DNA of 64,000 nucleotides from Citromicrobium sp. UBA3494 (GCA_002377695.1 DFQH01000002.1:186001-250000), one strand, 5' to 3'; counted from the stretch's first letter, positions 35,063 to 43,730 are shown. Notes: generated by a model not told the origin, from the sequence alone. Made by a program: numbers and translations.

Positions 35063-35073
35063 GCGGCGTATCG
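35051..35073 (+). promoter_or_regulatory. Hairpin over the leader stop codon, with an alternative pairing
   Basis: CGGTACGCC and GGCGTATCG form a 9-pair stem (one G-U) around the loop TGAGC, which contains the leader stop codon. The GCGGCG at 35063-35068 of its 3' side can instead pair with CGCCGC at 35137-35142, near the chorismate mutase start. The two pairings exclude each other, as expected for an attenuator. There is no T-run here, so termination would have to be Rho-dependent or the control would be translational. Confidence 0.4.
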
Positions 35074-35178
35074 GGATCCGCGCGAGGCCCTGCGCATAAA
35101 GCGGCCACCAGCTTCCATCGAAACGACCTTGTGCCGCGCCGCCCGAAATGCGTGCGCGCCGAACCGAAAGACACGAAC

Positions 35179-35901
35179 ATGACCACTACCAATACCAGCA
35201 TGCGCGCCATCGATACGCTGCGAGAAGAGATCGACACGCTGGACGAGGAACTGCTCGCCCTGATCGAGCGCAGGCTCGACCTTGCGGCGGCCATCGCGCA
35301 GGCCAAGGGTGAGGACACCGCCGATACCGATAGCGAGGAACTGCTGCTGCGCCCGGCGCGCGAAGCAAGCGTAATCGCCCGCCTGGGTTCGTTGACCCGC
35401 CGTATCCCGAAGGATTCGATCACCGCCATCTGGCGCGAGCTGATGGCTATCAACCTGCAGGCGCAGCGCCCGATCGAGATCGCGCTGCATGCCTCGCGTC
35501 ACCCCGAACGCATGCACCTGATGGCGCGCGCGCGTTTCGGCACGATCCTGCCCGTGCGGGCAAGCGCTTCTCCGCAGGCCGCGCTCGACAAGGCGCGAGC
35601 AGGGCGCGCGATCGCGCTGATCGAGATCGGGGAGGGCGACTGGTGGACCAGGCTGGGCGACGATCCAGACCTCAACATCATCGATGGGCTGCTGGGTGAA
35701 GGCGGGCGCGGGTCCGCGCTCGCGGTCGGCCGCCTCTCGCCCGACCGGCTGGGGGAAGACCGCAGCTTCGCGGTGCTCGAACAGGCGGAGCTTGCCAACC
35801 GGCTGGGCCGGGGCGAAGCGGTCTTGCCGATTGCCGTTTCGGGCAATCTGAACCTATGCGTGATCGAACGTGTGACGCCGCTGTCGCGCGCGGCCGCCTG
35901 A
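35179..35901 (+). CDS. AroQ-type chorismate mutase with extra C-terminal domain
   Basis: The product has 240 residues. The N-terminal part (about residues 10-90) is an AroQ chorismate mutase: AIDTLREEIDTLDEELLALIERRLDLAAAIAQAKG, which contains the Arg, Lys and Gln/Glu pattern of the active site, and LLLRPAREASVIARL plus ITAIWRELMAINLQAQ. The remaining 145 residues are not part of the catalytic fold and I do not recognise the domain (EIALHASRHPERM, SPQAALDKARAGRAIALIEIGEGDWWTRLG). It converts chorismate to prephenate. ATG 35179 follows a weak GAAAG site. It is followed 28 bases later by the prephenate dehydratase-like gene. Confidence 0.85.
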   Translation: MTTTNTSMRAIDTLREEIDTLDEELLALIERRLDLAAAIAQAKGEDTADTDSEELLLRPAREASVIARLGSLTRRIPKDSITAIWRELMAINLQAQRPIEIALHASRHPERMHLMARARFGTILPVRASASPQAALDKARAGRAIALIEIGEGDWWTRLGDDPDLNIIDGLLGEGGRGSALAVGRLSPDRLGEDRSFAVLEQAELANRLGRGEAVLPIAVSGNLNLCVIERVTPLSRAAA

Positions 35902-35929
35902 TCGCTCCCGCTCCAGCACGAGTTTCATC

Positions 35930-36466
35930 ATGCGAATTGCTTATGGCGGGCACCCCGGTGCCTTCGGAGAGCTCGCCTGTCTCGCCCGGTTTCCCGAGGG
36001 CGAGCCCGTTGGCTACGCGGATTTTCCCGCGGCCTGCGCGGCGCTGGTCGGTGGGGATTGCGACCACGCGCTGATCCCGTTCGAGAATTCCATCGCGGGC
36101 CCCGTGCCTGGCGTCGTCGATCTGCTCGCCTCGCTGCCGGTGCGGCGGATCGGCGAACACGCGCAGCCGGTGGCCTTCCATTGCCTGGGCGTGCCGGGAA
36201 CGCGGCTCGACGAGGTGCAGGTGATCGCAAGCCACCCCATGGCGCTGGCCGAATGCACCCGCTTTCTGGCGCGGACCGGCGCGCGGGCGGTGGAGGCGGG
36301 CGATACCGCCGGGGCCGCCGCCACGGTGGCCGAGGAGGGGGACCGCACGCACGCCGCGCTCGCCTCGGAGCGGGCGGCGACGCTCTACGGGCTGGAGGTG
36401 ATCGCGGCGAACGTGGAGGACAGCCCCGACAACGTCACCCACTTCGCGGTGCTGGAGCGGGCCTGA
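35930..36466 (+). CDS. Prephenate dehydratase-like protein lacking the ACT domain
   Basis: The product has 178 residues. It matches only the catalytic domain of prephenate dehydratase, which turns prephenate into phenylpyruvate: RIAYGGHPGAFGELACL, ALIPFENSIAGPVPGVVDLL, and SERAATLYGLEVIAANVEDS. Normal bacterial enzymes have about 280 residues with a Phe-binding ACT domain, absent here. The conserved NxTRF motif reads NVTHF, so the catalytic-region Arg is His. The enzyme may be unregulated, altered or inactive. The pairing with chorismate mutase supports an aromatic amino-acid role. It converges with rpoN, three bases from its stop. Confidence 0.78.
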   Translation: MRIAYGGHPGAFGELACLARFPEGEPVGYADFPAACAALVGGDCDHALIPFENSIAGPVPGVVDLLASLPVRRIGEHAQPVAFHCLGVPGTRLDEVQVIASHPMALAECTRFLARTGARAVEAGDTAGAAATVAEEGDRTHAALASERAATLYGLEVIAANVEDSPDNVTHFAVLERA

Positions 36467-36469
36467 TCG

Positions 36470-37981
36470 CTACCCGATCGCGGCGAGCTTCTTCGCCCGG
36501 CGGCGCTGCACGCTCGATCCGATCCCCATCGCCTCGCGGTACTTGGCGACCGTGCGGCGTGCGATATCGAAGCCTTCGGCCTTGAGAAGATCGACCAGCT
36601 TGTCGTCGGAGAGGATCGCCTTGGCATCCTCGGCATCGGTCAGCGCCTTGATCCGTGCCTTGACCGATGCCGCGCTCGCGCCTTCGCCGTCTTCGCCACC
36701 GCCGACGCCGCTGGTAAAGAAGTACTTGAGGTCGAAAGTGCCGCGCGGACAGTGGAGGAACTTGTTGCTGGTCACCCGGCTGACCGTGCTTTCGTGCATC
36801 TCGATCTTCTCGGCCACCTGCTTCAGCGTCAGGGGACGCAGGTGGCTGACCCCGTGCAGGAAGAACCCTTCCTGCTGGGCCACGATCTCGCTCGCCACCG
36901 CAAGGATCGTCTTCTGCCGCTGGTCGAGCGCGCGGATCAGCCAGCGCGCGTCTTCCAGCTTGTCCTTCAGCCATGACCGGCTGTCGCGGTCGCGGCAGCC
37001 ATCGCGCAAGGTCACCAGATAGGGGCGGTTCACCACGAGGCGCGGCAGCGTCGCCTCGTTCAGCGCGATCCGCCAGGTGCCATCGGGGGTGCGGTCGATC
37101 AGGATATCGGGGGCGATGGCCCCATCCTCGCGCGTGCCGAAGGCAAGGCCGGGGCGCGGGTCGTAGGCGCGCAGTTCCGCCAGCATCTCCACCAGCTCTT
37201 CCTGATCGACTTCGCACAGCTTGCGCAGCCGCGCGACCTCGCCCCGCGCGACCAGATCGAGGTGGTCGATCAGCCGCGCCATGCACGGATCGTAACGGTC
37301 CGCCTCGCGGGCCTGGATCGCCAGGCATTCGGCCAGATCGCGCGCGCCCACGCCCGCCGGGTCGAGCGTCTGGACCAGCGCCAGCGCACGCTCGGCCTCC
37401 GCCAGGGGAATGCCCAGCGCGGCGGCGATCTCGGTCAGCGGTTCGGCGAGGTAACCGGCCTCGTCCAGCCGATCGATAATAGCGCGCGCGATGAAGATCT
37501 CGCGCTCGTCGCTGGCGGCCGCGCCCACCTGTGCGTGAAGATGTTCGGACAGCGAGATGCCGGCAGCTGTGCTCTGTTCGAGGCCGAAGCCCTCGTCCTC
37601 GCCGCCGCCAGAACCATCCGCCGCGCCCCAGCTGCCGTCGCCCGTATCGCGGTCTATTTCCATTGCGGCAGAGGCAAGATCGGTCGGCGCGTCGCTCTGC
37701 CCGGCGCCTTCCGCGATCAGCGCATCCGCCTCACGCTCCTCGCGCGGAATCTCGGGCACGTCGGAATCGCCACTCTCCCCGCGCTCGGCCCCGCGCTCGG
37801 CACCGCGCTCTGCCTGGGGCGTCTCGCCCAGTTCGAGCAACGGGTTGGATTCCAGCGCATCGCCGATGAAGGCCTCGATCTCGAGGTTCGACAGCGTCAG
37901 CAGCTTGATCGCCTGCTGCAGCTGCGGCGTCATCACCAGCGATTGCGACTGGCGCAGGTCGAGGCGCGGGGCGAGGGACAT
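36470..37981 (-). CDS. rpoN: RNA polymerase sigma-54 factor
   Basis: The product has 503 residues. It has the sigma-54 domain order: glutamine-rich region I (LDLRQSQSLVMTPQLQQAIKLL), an acidic region II, the core-binding region, and the C-terminal DNA-binding part with PRGTFDLKYFFTSG and the RpoN box ARRTVAKYRE. Sigma-54 needs an enhancer-binding ATPase to open promoters. It is 69 bases downstream of lptB, the usual alphaproteobacterial and enterobacterial arrangement. No enhancer-binding protein gene is in the window. Confidence 0.96.
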   Translation of the reverse strand: MSLAPRLDLRQSQSLVMTPQLQQAIKLLTLSNLEIEAFIGDALESNPLLELGETPQAERGAERGAERGESGDSDVPEIPREEREADALIAEGAGQSDAPTDLASAAMEIDRDTGDGSWGAADGSGGGEDEGFGLEQSTAAGISLSEHLHAQVGAAASDEREIFIARAIIDRLDEAGYLAEPLTEIAAALGIPLAEAERALALVQTLDPAGVGARDLAECLAIQAREADRYDPCMARLIDHLDLVARGEVARLRKLCEVDQEELVEMLAELRAYDPRPGLAFGTREDGAIAPDILIDRTPDGTWRIALNEATLPRLVVNRPYLVTLRDGCRDRDSRSWLKDKLEDARWLIRALDQRQKTILAVASEIVAQQEGFFLHGVSHLRPLTLKQVAEKIEMHESTVSRVTSNKFLHCPRGTFDLKYFFTSGVGGGEDGEGASAASVKARIKALTDAEDAKAILSDDKLVDLLKAEGFDIARRTVAKYREAMGIGSSVQRRRAKKLAAIG

Positions 37982-38050
37982 CAGGTTTGGCGTGCCGCCC
38001 CGACGGCCCCAAGTTTCCCATGAGCGATCACCCTTCGGATCGCCGGAAAA

Positions 38051-38848
38051 TCAAAGCGTAAAATTCTCGCCAAGGTAGAGCCTGCGCACGTTCTCGTCTG
38101 CCACCAGGTCCTGCGGGGTGCCCGCGAACAGCACCTGGCCACCATAGATGATACAGGCGCGGTCTACGATATCGAGTGTTTCGCGAACGTTATGATCGGT
38201 AATCAGCACGCCGATCCCGCGATCCTTCAGGTCGATCACCAGATCGCGGATGTCGCTGATCGAGAGCGGATCGATCCCCGCGAAGGGTTCGTCCAGCAGC
38301 ATGATCGAGGGGTTGGCGGCCAGCGCACGCGCGATTTCGCACCGCCGCCGCTCGCCGCCCGAAAGCGCCATGGCAGGCGCGCTGCGCAGCCGGGTGAGGC
38401 CGAATTCGTCCAGCAGCCGCTCCAGCCCCTCGCGACGACGCGCGCGATCGGGCTCCGCCAGTTCGAGCACGGTGGCGATGTTCTGTTCCACGGTCAGCCC
38501 GCGGAAAATGCTGGTTTCCTGCGGCAGGTAGCCAAGGCCAAGGATGGCCCGCCGGTACATCGGCAGGTGGGTCACATCCTCGCCATCCATCAGGATGCGG
38601 CCGCTATCGGGCTTCACCAGTCCCATGATCGAATAGAAACAGGTCGTCTTGCCCGCGCCGTTGGGGCCGAGCAGGCCGAGCACCTCGCCCTTGCCGACCG
38701 ACAGCGAAATATCGGTCAGCACGGCGCGCTTGTCGTAGCTCTTGGCGATGGAGACGACTTCCAGCCCGCCCTGCGGTATGGGGGGGGCGGCGTTGGCTTC
38801 CACCTGTGCGGTGCTTTGCGCAATTTCGGCGGGGTCGATCTCTGCCAT
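38051..38848 (-). CDS. lptB: LPS export ABC transporter ATP-binding protein
   Basis: The product has 265 residues. LptB is the ATPase that drives lipopolysaccharide transport with LptFG. Walker A is GPNGAGKTTCF, the signature is LSGGERRRCEIARAL, Walker B is IMLLDEPFAGIDP, and the switch His is in LITDHNVRETL. The C-terminus has the LptB-specific extension YLGENFTL. It has about 28 extra N-terminal residues compared with E. coli. It is upstream of rpoN on the same strand; lptA/lptC, often next to it, are not present in the window. Confidence 0.95.
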   Translation of the reverse strand: MAEIDPAEIAQSTAQVEANAAPPIPQGGLEVVSIAKSYDKRAVLTDISLSVGKGEVLGLLGPNGAGKTTCFYSIMGLVKPDSGRILMDGEDVTHLPMYRRAILGLGYLPQETSIFRGLTVEQNIATVLELAEPDRARRREGLERLLDEFGLTRLRSAPAMALSGGERRRCEIARALAANPSIMLLDEPFAGIDPLSISDIRDLVIDLKDRGIGVLITDHNVRETLDIVDRACIIYGGQVLFAGTPQDLVADENVRRLYLGENFTL

Positions 38849-38990
38849 GGGGCCTGCTTAGCAAATGGTGCGCGTGGCGAAAGCTGCAAACGGCGGGGGA
38901 TCGCGCGATGGTGCGTGCCAACAGGCTTGAGAGTGGGGCGCTGCCGGCCTAACATCAACCTCTTGCGCGGCCAGGCGAGAGGACAAGCGG

Positions 38991-39353
38991 ATGGACACGA
39001 GCAGCAATTTTTCCACGGGCGATGCCGAACAGGTCGATTGGGCCGCCCGGATCAGCGACAACATCGCGTGGAGCCTGCTCGTCACGACCGCGCTCATTAT
39101 CTTCATCACCATGCCCAGAATGAAATACGCCTTCGACGGCATCACCGTCTACTTCCTGCTGGTGGTGATGGTGGGCGCGTTCATTCCGGTGCTGCGCTTC
39201 TTCGAACATCGCTGGGATAGCCGATCGGGCCACGATCCCCACGATCCTTCGCTGCGTGGCGCATTCCGCCGCGATCAGGTGGGGCTGTGGCTGATGACCA
39301 TCGGCGTCCCGCTTCTGCTGGCCGCGGGCTTCGGAATCGCATTTCCGCACTGA
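38991..39353 (+). CDS. Small three-helix membrane protein
   Basis: The product has 120 residues of unknown family. Three hydrophobic segments are clear: NIAWSLLVTTALIIFITMP, ITVYFLLVVMVGAFIPVL and LWLMTIGVPLLLAAGFGIAF, with an RxxFRRDQVG loop between the last two. There is no signal peptide. It is divergent from lptB and 51 bases before an MscS gene. It may be co-transcribed with that gene; function unknown. Confidence 0.7.
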   Translation: MDTSSNFSTGDAEQVDWAARISDNIAWSLLVTTALIIFITMPRMKYAFDGITVYFLLVVMVGAFIPVLRFFEHRWDSRSGHDPHDPSLRGAFRRDQVGLWLMTIGVPLLLAAGFGIAFPH

Positions 39354-39403
39354 CGGCGGCGTCATTCCGCGCGAATCGCGGTTCATCACGGGGGGCTGAG
39401 ACC

Positions 39404-40783
39404 ATGCTGCGGATACTGGCTGCCTTCTGCCTTGCGCTCGTCGCGCTGCCTGCATCGGCGGCGCTGCCCTCGCTATCGCAGGATGAACCGGCGGAGGCAC
39501 AACCCACTCCTGTGCCCACTGCGGTTAACACGCTGTCGGACCAGCGCGATCCGCAGGCCGATACGCGCATCGCCAACCGACTGCGCGACATCTACGCGCA
39601 GGTTTCCGGCTTTTCCGCCATCGAGGTAGACGTCAACGAAGGCGTCGTGCGGCTGACCGGCTCCGCGCCCAGCCAGCAGGCGATCGAGGAAGCGGGCGCC
39701 ATCGCCGCGCGCTTCGATGTCGCCACGGTCGAGAACGAAATCGCGCGCGACACCTCGCTCAGCGGGACGGCGGATATCGTGACCGCGCTGGTGGACCGGA
39801 TGCGCGAGGCGGCGAACATGCTGCCGCTGATCGGGGTGGCGCTGCTGATCGGCCTCGCAATCGTGGTCGTGGGCTACCTGCTCGCCTCGCTCAAGTTCGT
39901 CTGGCGGCTGTTCACTCCCAACGATTTCCTCGCCGATCTGGTGGCGAGCGCGATCCGTTTCATCGCGGTGATCTTCGCCGCGGTCATCGCGCTCGACATC
40001 ATCGGGGCGACCGCGCTGCTGGGTGCGGTGCTGGGGGGTGCAGGGGTCATCGGCATCGCGCTGGGCTTCGCGATGCGCGACACGGTGGAGAACTACGTCG
40101 CATCGCTGATGCTGAGCCTGCGCCAGCCGTTCCGCGCCAACGACCTGGTGAAAATCGACGAGTTCGAGGGGCGCGTGATCCGCCTCACCAGCCGGGCCAC
40201 CGTGCTGATGACGCTGGAAGGCAACCACCTGCGCATCCCGAACTCGACGGTGTTCAAGGCCAACATCCTCAACTTCACGCGCAATCCCCAGAGGCGCTTC
40301 GATTTTACCCTGGGCGTCGACCCGGACGACGATGCAGCCGCCGCGGCGGAACTGGGGCGCGAGACGCTGGCGGGGCTGGCCTTCGTCCTCACAGAGCCGC
40401 CGCCCGAGGCGCGGATCGTCGAGGTCGGCGATTCGAACGTGCTGATCCGCTTCCTGGGCTGGATCGACCAGCGCGAGACCGACTGGTTCAAGGCGCAGAG
40501 CGCGGCGATCCCGGCGGTCAAGAACGCGCTCGAAGGCGCAGGCTTCGGCTTGCCCGAGCCGATCTACCGCCTGCGCTTCGATGCCCGCTCGGCCAGCCTG
40601 CCGTTCGAGAACGTGGCTGACCGCGACGGGGTGGTCGGTCGCCCGCGCAAGCCCCGGCCCGGTGCCGACGCCGCGCAGGCCGATGTCGCGCCGAGCGACG
40701 AGATCGACCAGATGGTGGAAGAAGAGCGCGACAGCCCCGAGGCCAAGCGCGACCTGCTCGACCACCGCAGACCGGTGGAATGA
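39404..40783 (+). CDS. MscS-family channel with N-terminal BON domain (second of three)
   Basis: The product has 459 residues. A signal peptide (MLRILAAFCLALVALPASAA) is followed by a periplasmic BON-type domain (DTRIANRLRDIYAQVSGF and VDVNEGVVRLTGSAPSQQAI, residues 45-105), then three transmembrane helices and the MscS domain with GGAGVIGIALGFAMRDTVENYVA as the pore helix, DLVKIDEFEGRVIRL and RIPNSTVFKANILNF. The C-terminal tail is acidic. ATG 39404 was chosen for the signal peptide; the frame is open from 39287. BON plus MscS is a recurring proteobacterial architecture. Confidence 0.92.
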   Translation: MLRILAAFCLALVALPASAALPSLSQDEPAEAQPTPVPTAVNTLSDQRDPQADTRIANRLRDIYAQVSGFSAIEVDVNEGVVRLTGSAPSQQAIEEAGAIAARFDVATVENEIARDTSLSGTADIVTALVDRMREAANMLPLIGVALLIGLAIVVVGYLLASLKFVWRLFTPNDFLADLVASAIRFIAVIFAAVIALDIIGATALLGAVLGGAGVIGIALGFAMRDTVENYVASLMLSLRQPFRANDLVKIDEFEGRVIRLTSRATVLMTLEGNHLRIPNSTVFKANILNFTRNPQRRFDFTLGVDPDDDAAAAAELGRETLAGLAFVLTEPPPEARIVEVGDSNVLIRFLGWIDQRETDWFKAQSAAIPAVKNALEGAGFGLPEPIYRLRFDARSASLPFENVADRDGVVGRPRKPRPGADAAQADVAPSDEIDQMVEEERDSPEAKRDLLDHRRPVE

Positions 40784-40825
40784 GCCGCACCCCTCGAAAT
40801 CCTCTGCGGGCTTGTTGCAGCCACG

Positions 40826-41323
40826 TTGGTGGCTACGGGCCTGACGTCGGTGCTCGCCCTGTTTGGAGCATCGGTTCAAGACCTGGTCTGGACGGTCGAG
40901 AACTCCCATAGCGTCGCCGGGTGGCTGGTGTCAGCGCTGGCTGGCACGATCGGCACGCTACCCTTCGCGTGGATTTTCAGATTTCCGGGCGCCTTTGTCG
41001 TCCTGGCAGCGGTTCTGCTGCCGTTCGGAAGCAACCCATCCCGACGATCTCTGGTCGTTGCGGGAGGGGGCGCAGGATTGCTTCACACGGGAATCGGCTG
41101 GACACTGCGCCTGGCGGATGCGGCGCCAGGCCCGACCGATCCGAGGGAGGACCTCCTCCACGCGATTGTTGGATGGGGCGGTTTCCACCTGACGAACCTG
41201 AGGCTCGCGGTGGCTATCGGCGCGATCCCTGCGTCGATAATCGCGGGATGTGCGGCAGGGCTGGTTTTCTACCGCATGACCCGGGGCCCTTCAAAAGAGC
41301 CCCGGGAATCTCGCTCCGCGTAA
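40826..41323 (+). CDS. Hypothetical membrane protein, start uncertain
   Basis: About 165 residues are predicted from a TTG, with GTG 40829 as the alternative. Four hydrophobic segments are visible (LTSVLALFGA, GWLVSALAGTIGTLPFAWIF, GAFVVLAAVLLPFG, AVAIGAIPASIIAGCAAGLV), with a DPREDLLHAIVGWGGFHL segment before the last. No ATG and no convincing ribosome site are present, and the frame is open upstream back to the MscS stop (40781-40783), so the true start, or even its being a gene, is doubtful. No family recognised. Confidence 0.45.
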   Translation: MVATGLTSVLALFGASVQDLVWTVENSHSVAGWLVSALAGTIGTLPFAWIFRFPGAFVVLAAVLLPFGSNPSRRSLVVAGGGAGLLHTGIGWTLRLADAAPGPTDPREDLLHAIVGWGGFHLTNLRLAVAIGAIPASIIAGCAAGLVFYRMTRGPSKEPRESRSA

Positions 41324-41327
41324 GGGC

Positions 41328-41855
41328 CTAGCCCTTCGCCCGTTCGATCGCTTCGACCACAATCTTCTTCGCCTCGGCTGCATCGCCCCAGGCGCCCACG
41401 CGCACCCACTTTTCGGCTTCCAGATCCTTGTAGTGGGTGAAGAAGTGCTCGATCTGCTGGAAGATGATGCTGGGCAGATCCTTCGTTTCGCCGACATCCG
41501 AGTAGTACGGGAAGGTCGTGTCCACCGGCACGCAGATCAGCTTTTCATCGCCGCCATGCTCGTCTTCGAGGTTGAGCACGCCGATCGGGCGCGCGCGCAC
41601 GACACAGCCGGCAATAAAGGGCGAGCGGGCGATGACCAGCGCGTCGAGCGGGTCGCCATCGGGCGACAGCGTGTGCGGCACGAAGCCGTAATTCGCCGGA
41701 TAGCGCATCGGCGTGTGCAGGATGCGGTCGACGAACAGCGCGCCCGAATCCTTGTCGAACTCGTACTTCACCGGCTCGCCGCCGGTCGGCACTTCGATGA
41801 TCACGTTGAGGCTTTCGGGCGGATTGTCGCCCGTGGGCACTTTGTCGATACGCAT
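41328..41855 (-). CDS. ppa: Inorganic pyrophosphatase
   Basis: The product has 175 residues, typical of hexameric family I PPases. It hydrolyses pyrophosphate from biosynthesis. The signature DGDPLDALV contains three of the metal-binding Asp residues, and IEVPTGGEPVKYEFDKDSG, FVPHTLSPDGDPLDAL and DVGETKDLPS are conserved. ATG 41855 follows an AGAG-type site. It is divergent from hisS with a 132-base intergenic region. Confidence 0.97.
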   Translation of the reverse strand: MRIDKVPTGDNPPESLNVIIEVPTGGEPVKYEFDKDSGALFVDRILHTPMRYPANYGFVPHTLSPDGDPLDALVIARSPFIAGCVVRARPIGVLNLEDEHGGDEKLICVPVDTTFPYYSDVGETKDLPSIIFQQIEHFFTHYKDLEAEKWVRVGAWGDAAEAKKIVVEAIERAKG

Positions 41856-41987
41856 AATTGTGGAGGCTCTCTTGTTGTGACTCGCGCCGCGAGGCGGATG
41901 ATTACGGCCCCCCTCCCAAACTGCGGCGCGGCTTAACGAAGGCGAGGCGATTGCGGAAGGGGCAATGCCAGCCTAACTGCACCGCCC

Positions 41988-43343
41988 ATGGGCAAGAACA
42001 ATTCCAAGACGCCGCAGGCGATCCGGGGCACGCAGGATATTTTCGGGGCGGAGGCGGAAAGCTTCGCCTTCGTGGTCGAAACTTTCGAGCGTGTGCGCAA
42101 GCTCTACCGCTTCCGCCGCGCCGAATTCCCGGTGTTCGAAAAGACCGAAGTTTTCGCCCGTTCGATCGGCGAGACGACCGATATCGTCTCCAAGGAAATG
42201 TATTCGTTCGAGGATCGTGGCGGCGAATCGCTGACGCTGCGGCCCGAATTCACCGCCGGCATCGCGCGCGCCTACCTCACCAATGGCTGGCAGCAGCACG
42301 CGCCGGTGAAGCTGGCAACGCATGGCCCGCTGTTCCGCTACGAGCGCCCGCAGAAGGGCCGCTACCGCCAGTTCCACCAGATCGACGCCGAGATTATCGG
42401 TGCGGCAGAGCCGCAGGCGGATGTCGAGCTGCTCGCGATGGCCGACCAGGTCATCCGCGAGCTGGGGATCGAGGGCGTGACGCTCCACCTCAACACGCTG
42501 GGCGACGGCGATTCTCGCGAGGCATGGCGCGCAGCTCTGGTGGAGCACTTCCGCAGCGTCAAGGACGAGCTGAGCGAGGAATCGCAGGAGCGGCTGGAAA
42601 AGAACCCGCTGCGGATTCTGGACAGCAAGGACCGCCGCGACCAGCGCTTCGTGGCGGATGCGCCCAAGATCGACGATTTCCTGACCGACGAAGCGCGTGG
42701 CTTCTTCGACGCGGTGACCAGCGGGCTCGATGCGGCGGGCGTGAAATGGGTGCGCGCCGAGAGCTTGGTGCGCGGGCTCGACTACTACCGGCACACGGCG
42801 TTCGAGTTCATTCCCGACGAGGGCTCGGCAGCGGCGGACGCGCTGGGTTCACAGAGCACGATCCTTGGCGGCGGGCGCTACGACGGGTTGATCGAAAGTC
42901 TGGGCGGTCCGGCGACGCCTGCGGTCGGCTGGGCTGCGGGGATCGAGCGGCTGGCTATGCTGGTGGATCAGGAGAAAACTCAATGGAACGATGACTGGAC
43001 TGTGGCCGTCATTCCAGTTGGCGACGCGGCTGAACAAGAAGCACAGAATGTAGTGGCCGCGCTTCGTTCGCAGAGCATCTCCTGCGAGTATGCCTTCAAA
43101 GGCAATATGAAGAAGCGGATGCAAAAGGCTTCCGCTGCCGGAGCGCGCTATGCGTTGATTTTGGGCGAGGACGAAATTGCTGATGGCATCGTGACCGTCC
43201 GTGACATGGTCAGCGGAGAACAGGCACCGATGTCACGCAAGGGGGTCCCGCAGGGCGTGTTCGATCTACTTTTCGAGAATGATACGGCAAAGCACCTTGG
43301 CGACGAACTCAGCCCCCTCGCAGAGCGCTTGGCTTCAAGTTAG
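41988..43343 (+). CDS. hisS: Histidyl-tRNA synthetase
   Basis: The product has 451 residues, class II. Motif 2 is [20 protein letters not shown], and the histidine-specific signature is [16 protein letters not shown]; motif 3 is [14 protein letters not shown]. The C-terminal anticodon-binding domain spans residues 328-451. From about base 42960 the coding sequence becomes visibly poorer in G+C (about 50-58 percent by my count) than the preceding two-thirds, exactly where the anticodon-binding domain begins. This may mark gene conversion or transfer of that domain, or simply looser codon use. Confidence 0.96.
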   Translation: MGKNNSKTPQAIRGTQDIFGAEAESFAFVVETFERVRKLYRFRRAEFPVFEKTEVFARSIGETTDIVSKEMYSFEDRGGESLTLRPEFTAGIARAYLTNGWQQHAPVKLATHGPLFRYERPQKGRYRQFHQIDAEIIGAAEPQADVELLAMADQVIRELGIEGVTLHLNTLGDGDSREAWRAALVEHFRSVKDELSEESQERLEKNPLRILDSKDRRDQRFVADAPKIDDFLTDEARGFFDAVTSGLDAAGVKWVRAESLVRGLDYYRHTAFEFIPDEGSAAADALGSQSTILGGGRYDGLIESLGGPATPAVGWAAGIERLAMLVDQEKTQWNDDWTVAVIPVGDAAEQEAQNVVAALRSQSISCEYAFKGNMKKRMQKASAAGARYALILGEDEIADGIVTVRDMVSGEQAPMSRKGVPQGVFDLLFENDTAKHLGDELSPLAERLASS

Positions 43344-43345
43344 TC

Positions 43346-43553
43346 CGTCACCCCGAACTTGTTTCGGGGTCCAGCCTTCCTCCTGTGAGGAAGGACGCAG
43401 AAGGCGGACCGGATGCTGAGACACGTTCAGCATGGCGTTGTGGGTGGGGTGTCGTAACTCCTCATTTCGTCATCCCGGCCTACGAGCCGGGATCCCGCTT
43501 GCTTCGGGTGCGACAGAACAAAGCTGGACCCCGGATCAAGTCCGGGGTGACGA
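43346..43553. repeat. Cluster of palindromic intergenic repeats between hisS and prfA
   Basis: Five perfect or near-perfect hairpins are packed here: ACCCCGAA/TTCGGGGT (43350-43370, CTTGT loop), CCTTCCTC/GAGGAAGG (43375-43394), ATGCTGA/TCAGCAT (43413-43433), ATCCCGGC/GCCGGGAT (43472-43493) and ACCCCGGA/TCCGGGGT (43528-43548). The first, fourth and fifth share a CGTCA(C/T)CCCG...GGGTCC body and lie in both orientations. This style of repeat is widespread in sphingomonad intergenic DNA as I recall it. None has a T-run, so they are not simple terminators. The rest of the 387-base gap (43344-43730) holds no gene. Confidence 0.8.
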
Positions 43554-43730
43554 AAGAGGGCGGGGGGCAGCCCCACCTTTCCTACCGCACCCTTCCCGCG
43601 CTAATGCGCCTTGCATGACCGCCGACGCACCCGACATTCCCCTCCCGAAATAATCAACCCACAAAAGCCCGCCCTTTTTCACCCCTGAACACTGTGTCAG
43701 GTGTGTCAGGCCCGCCACCGGAAACCCGCT

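Noticed and set aside
43346..43394. Rho-independent terminator directly after hisS
   Set aside because: The stems are strong but no T-run follows; classed as palindromic repeats instead.
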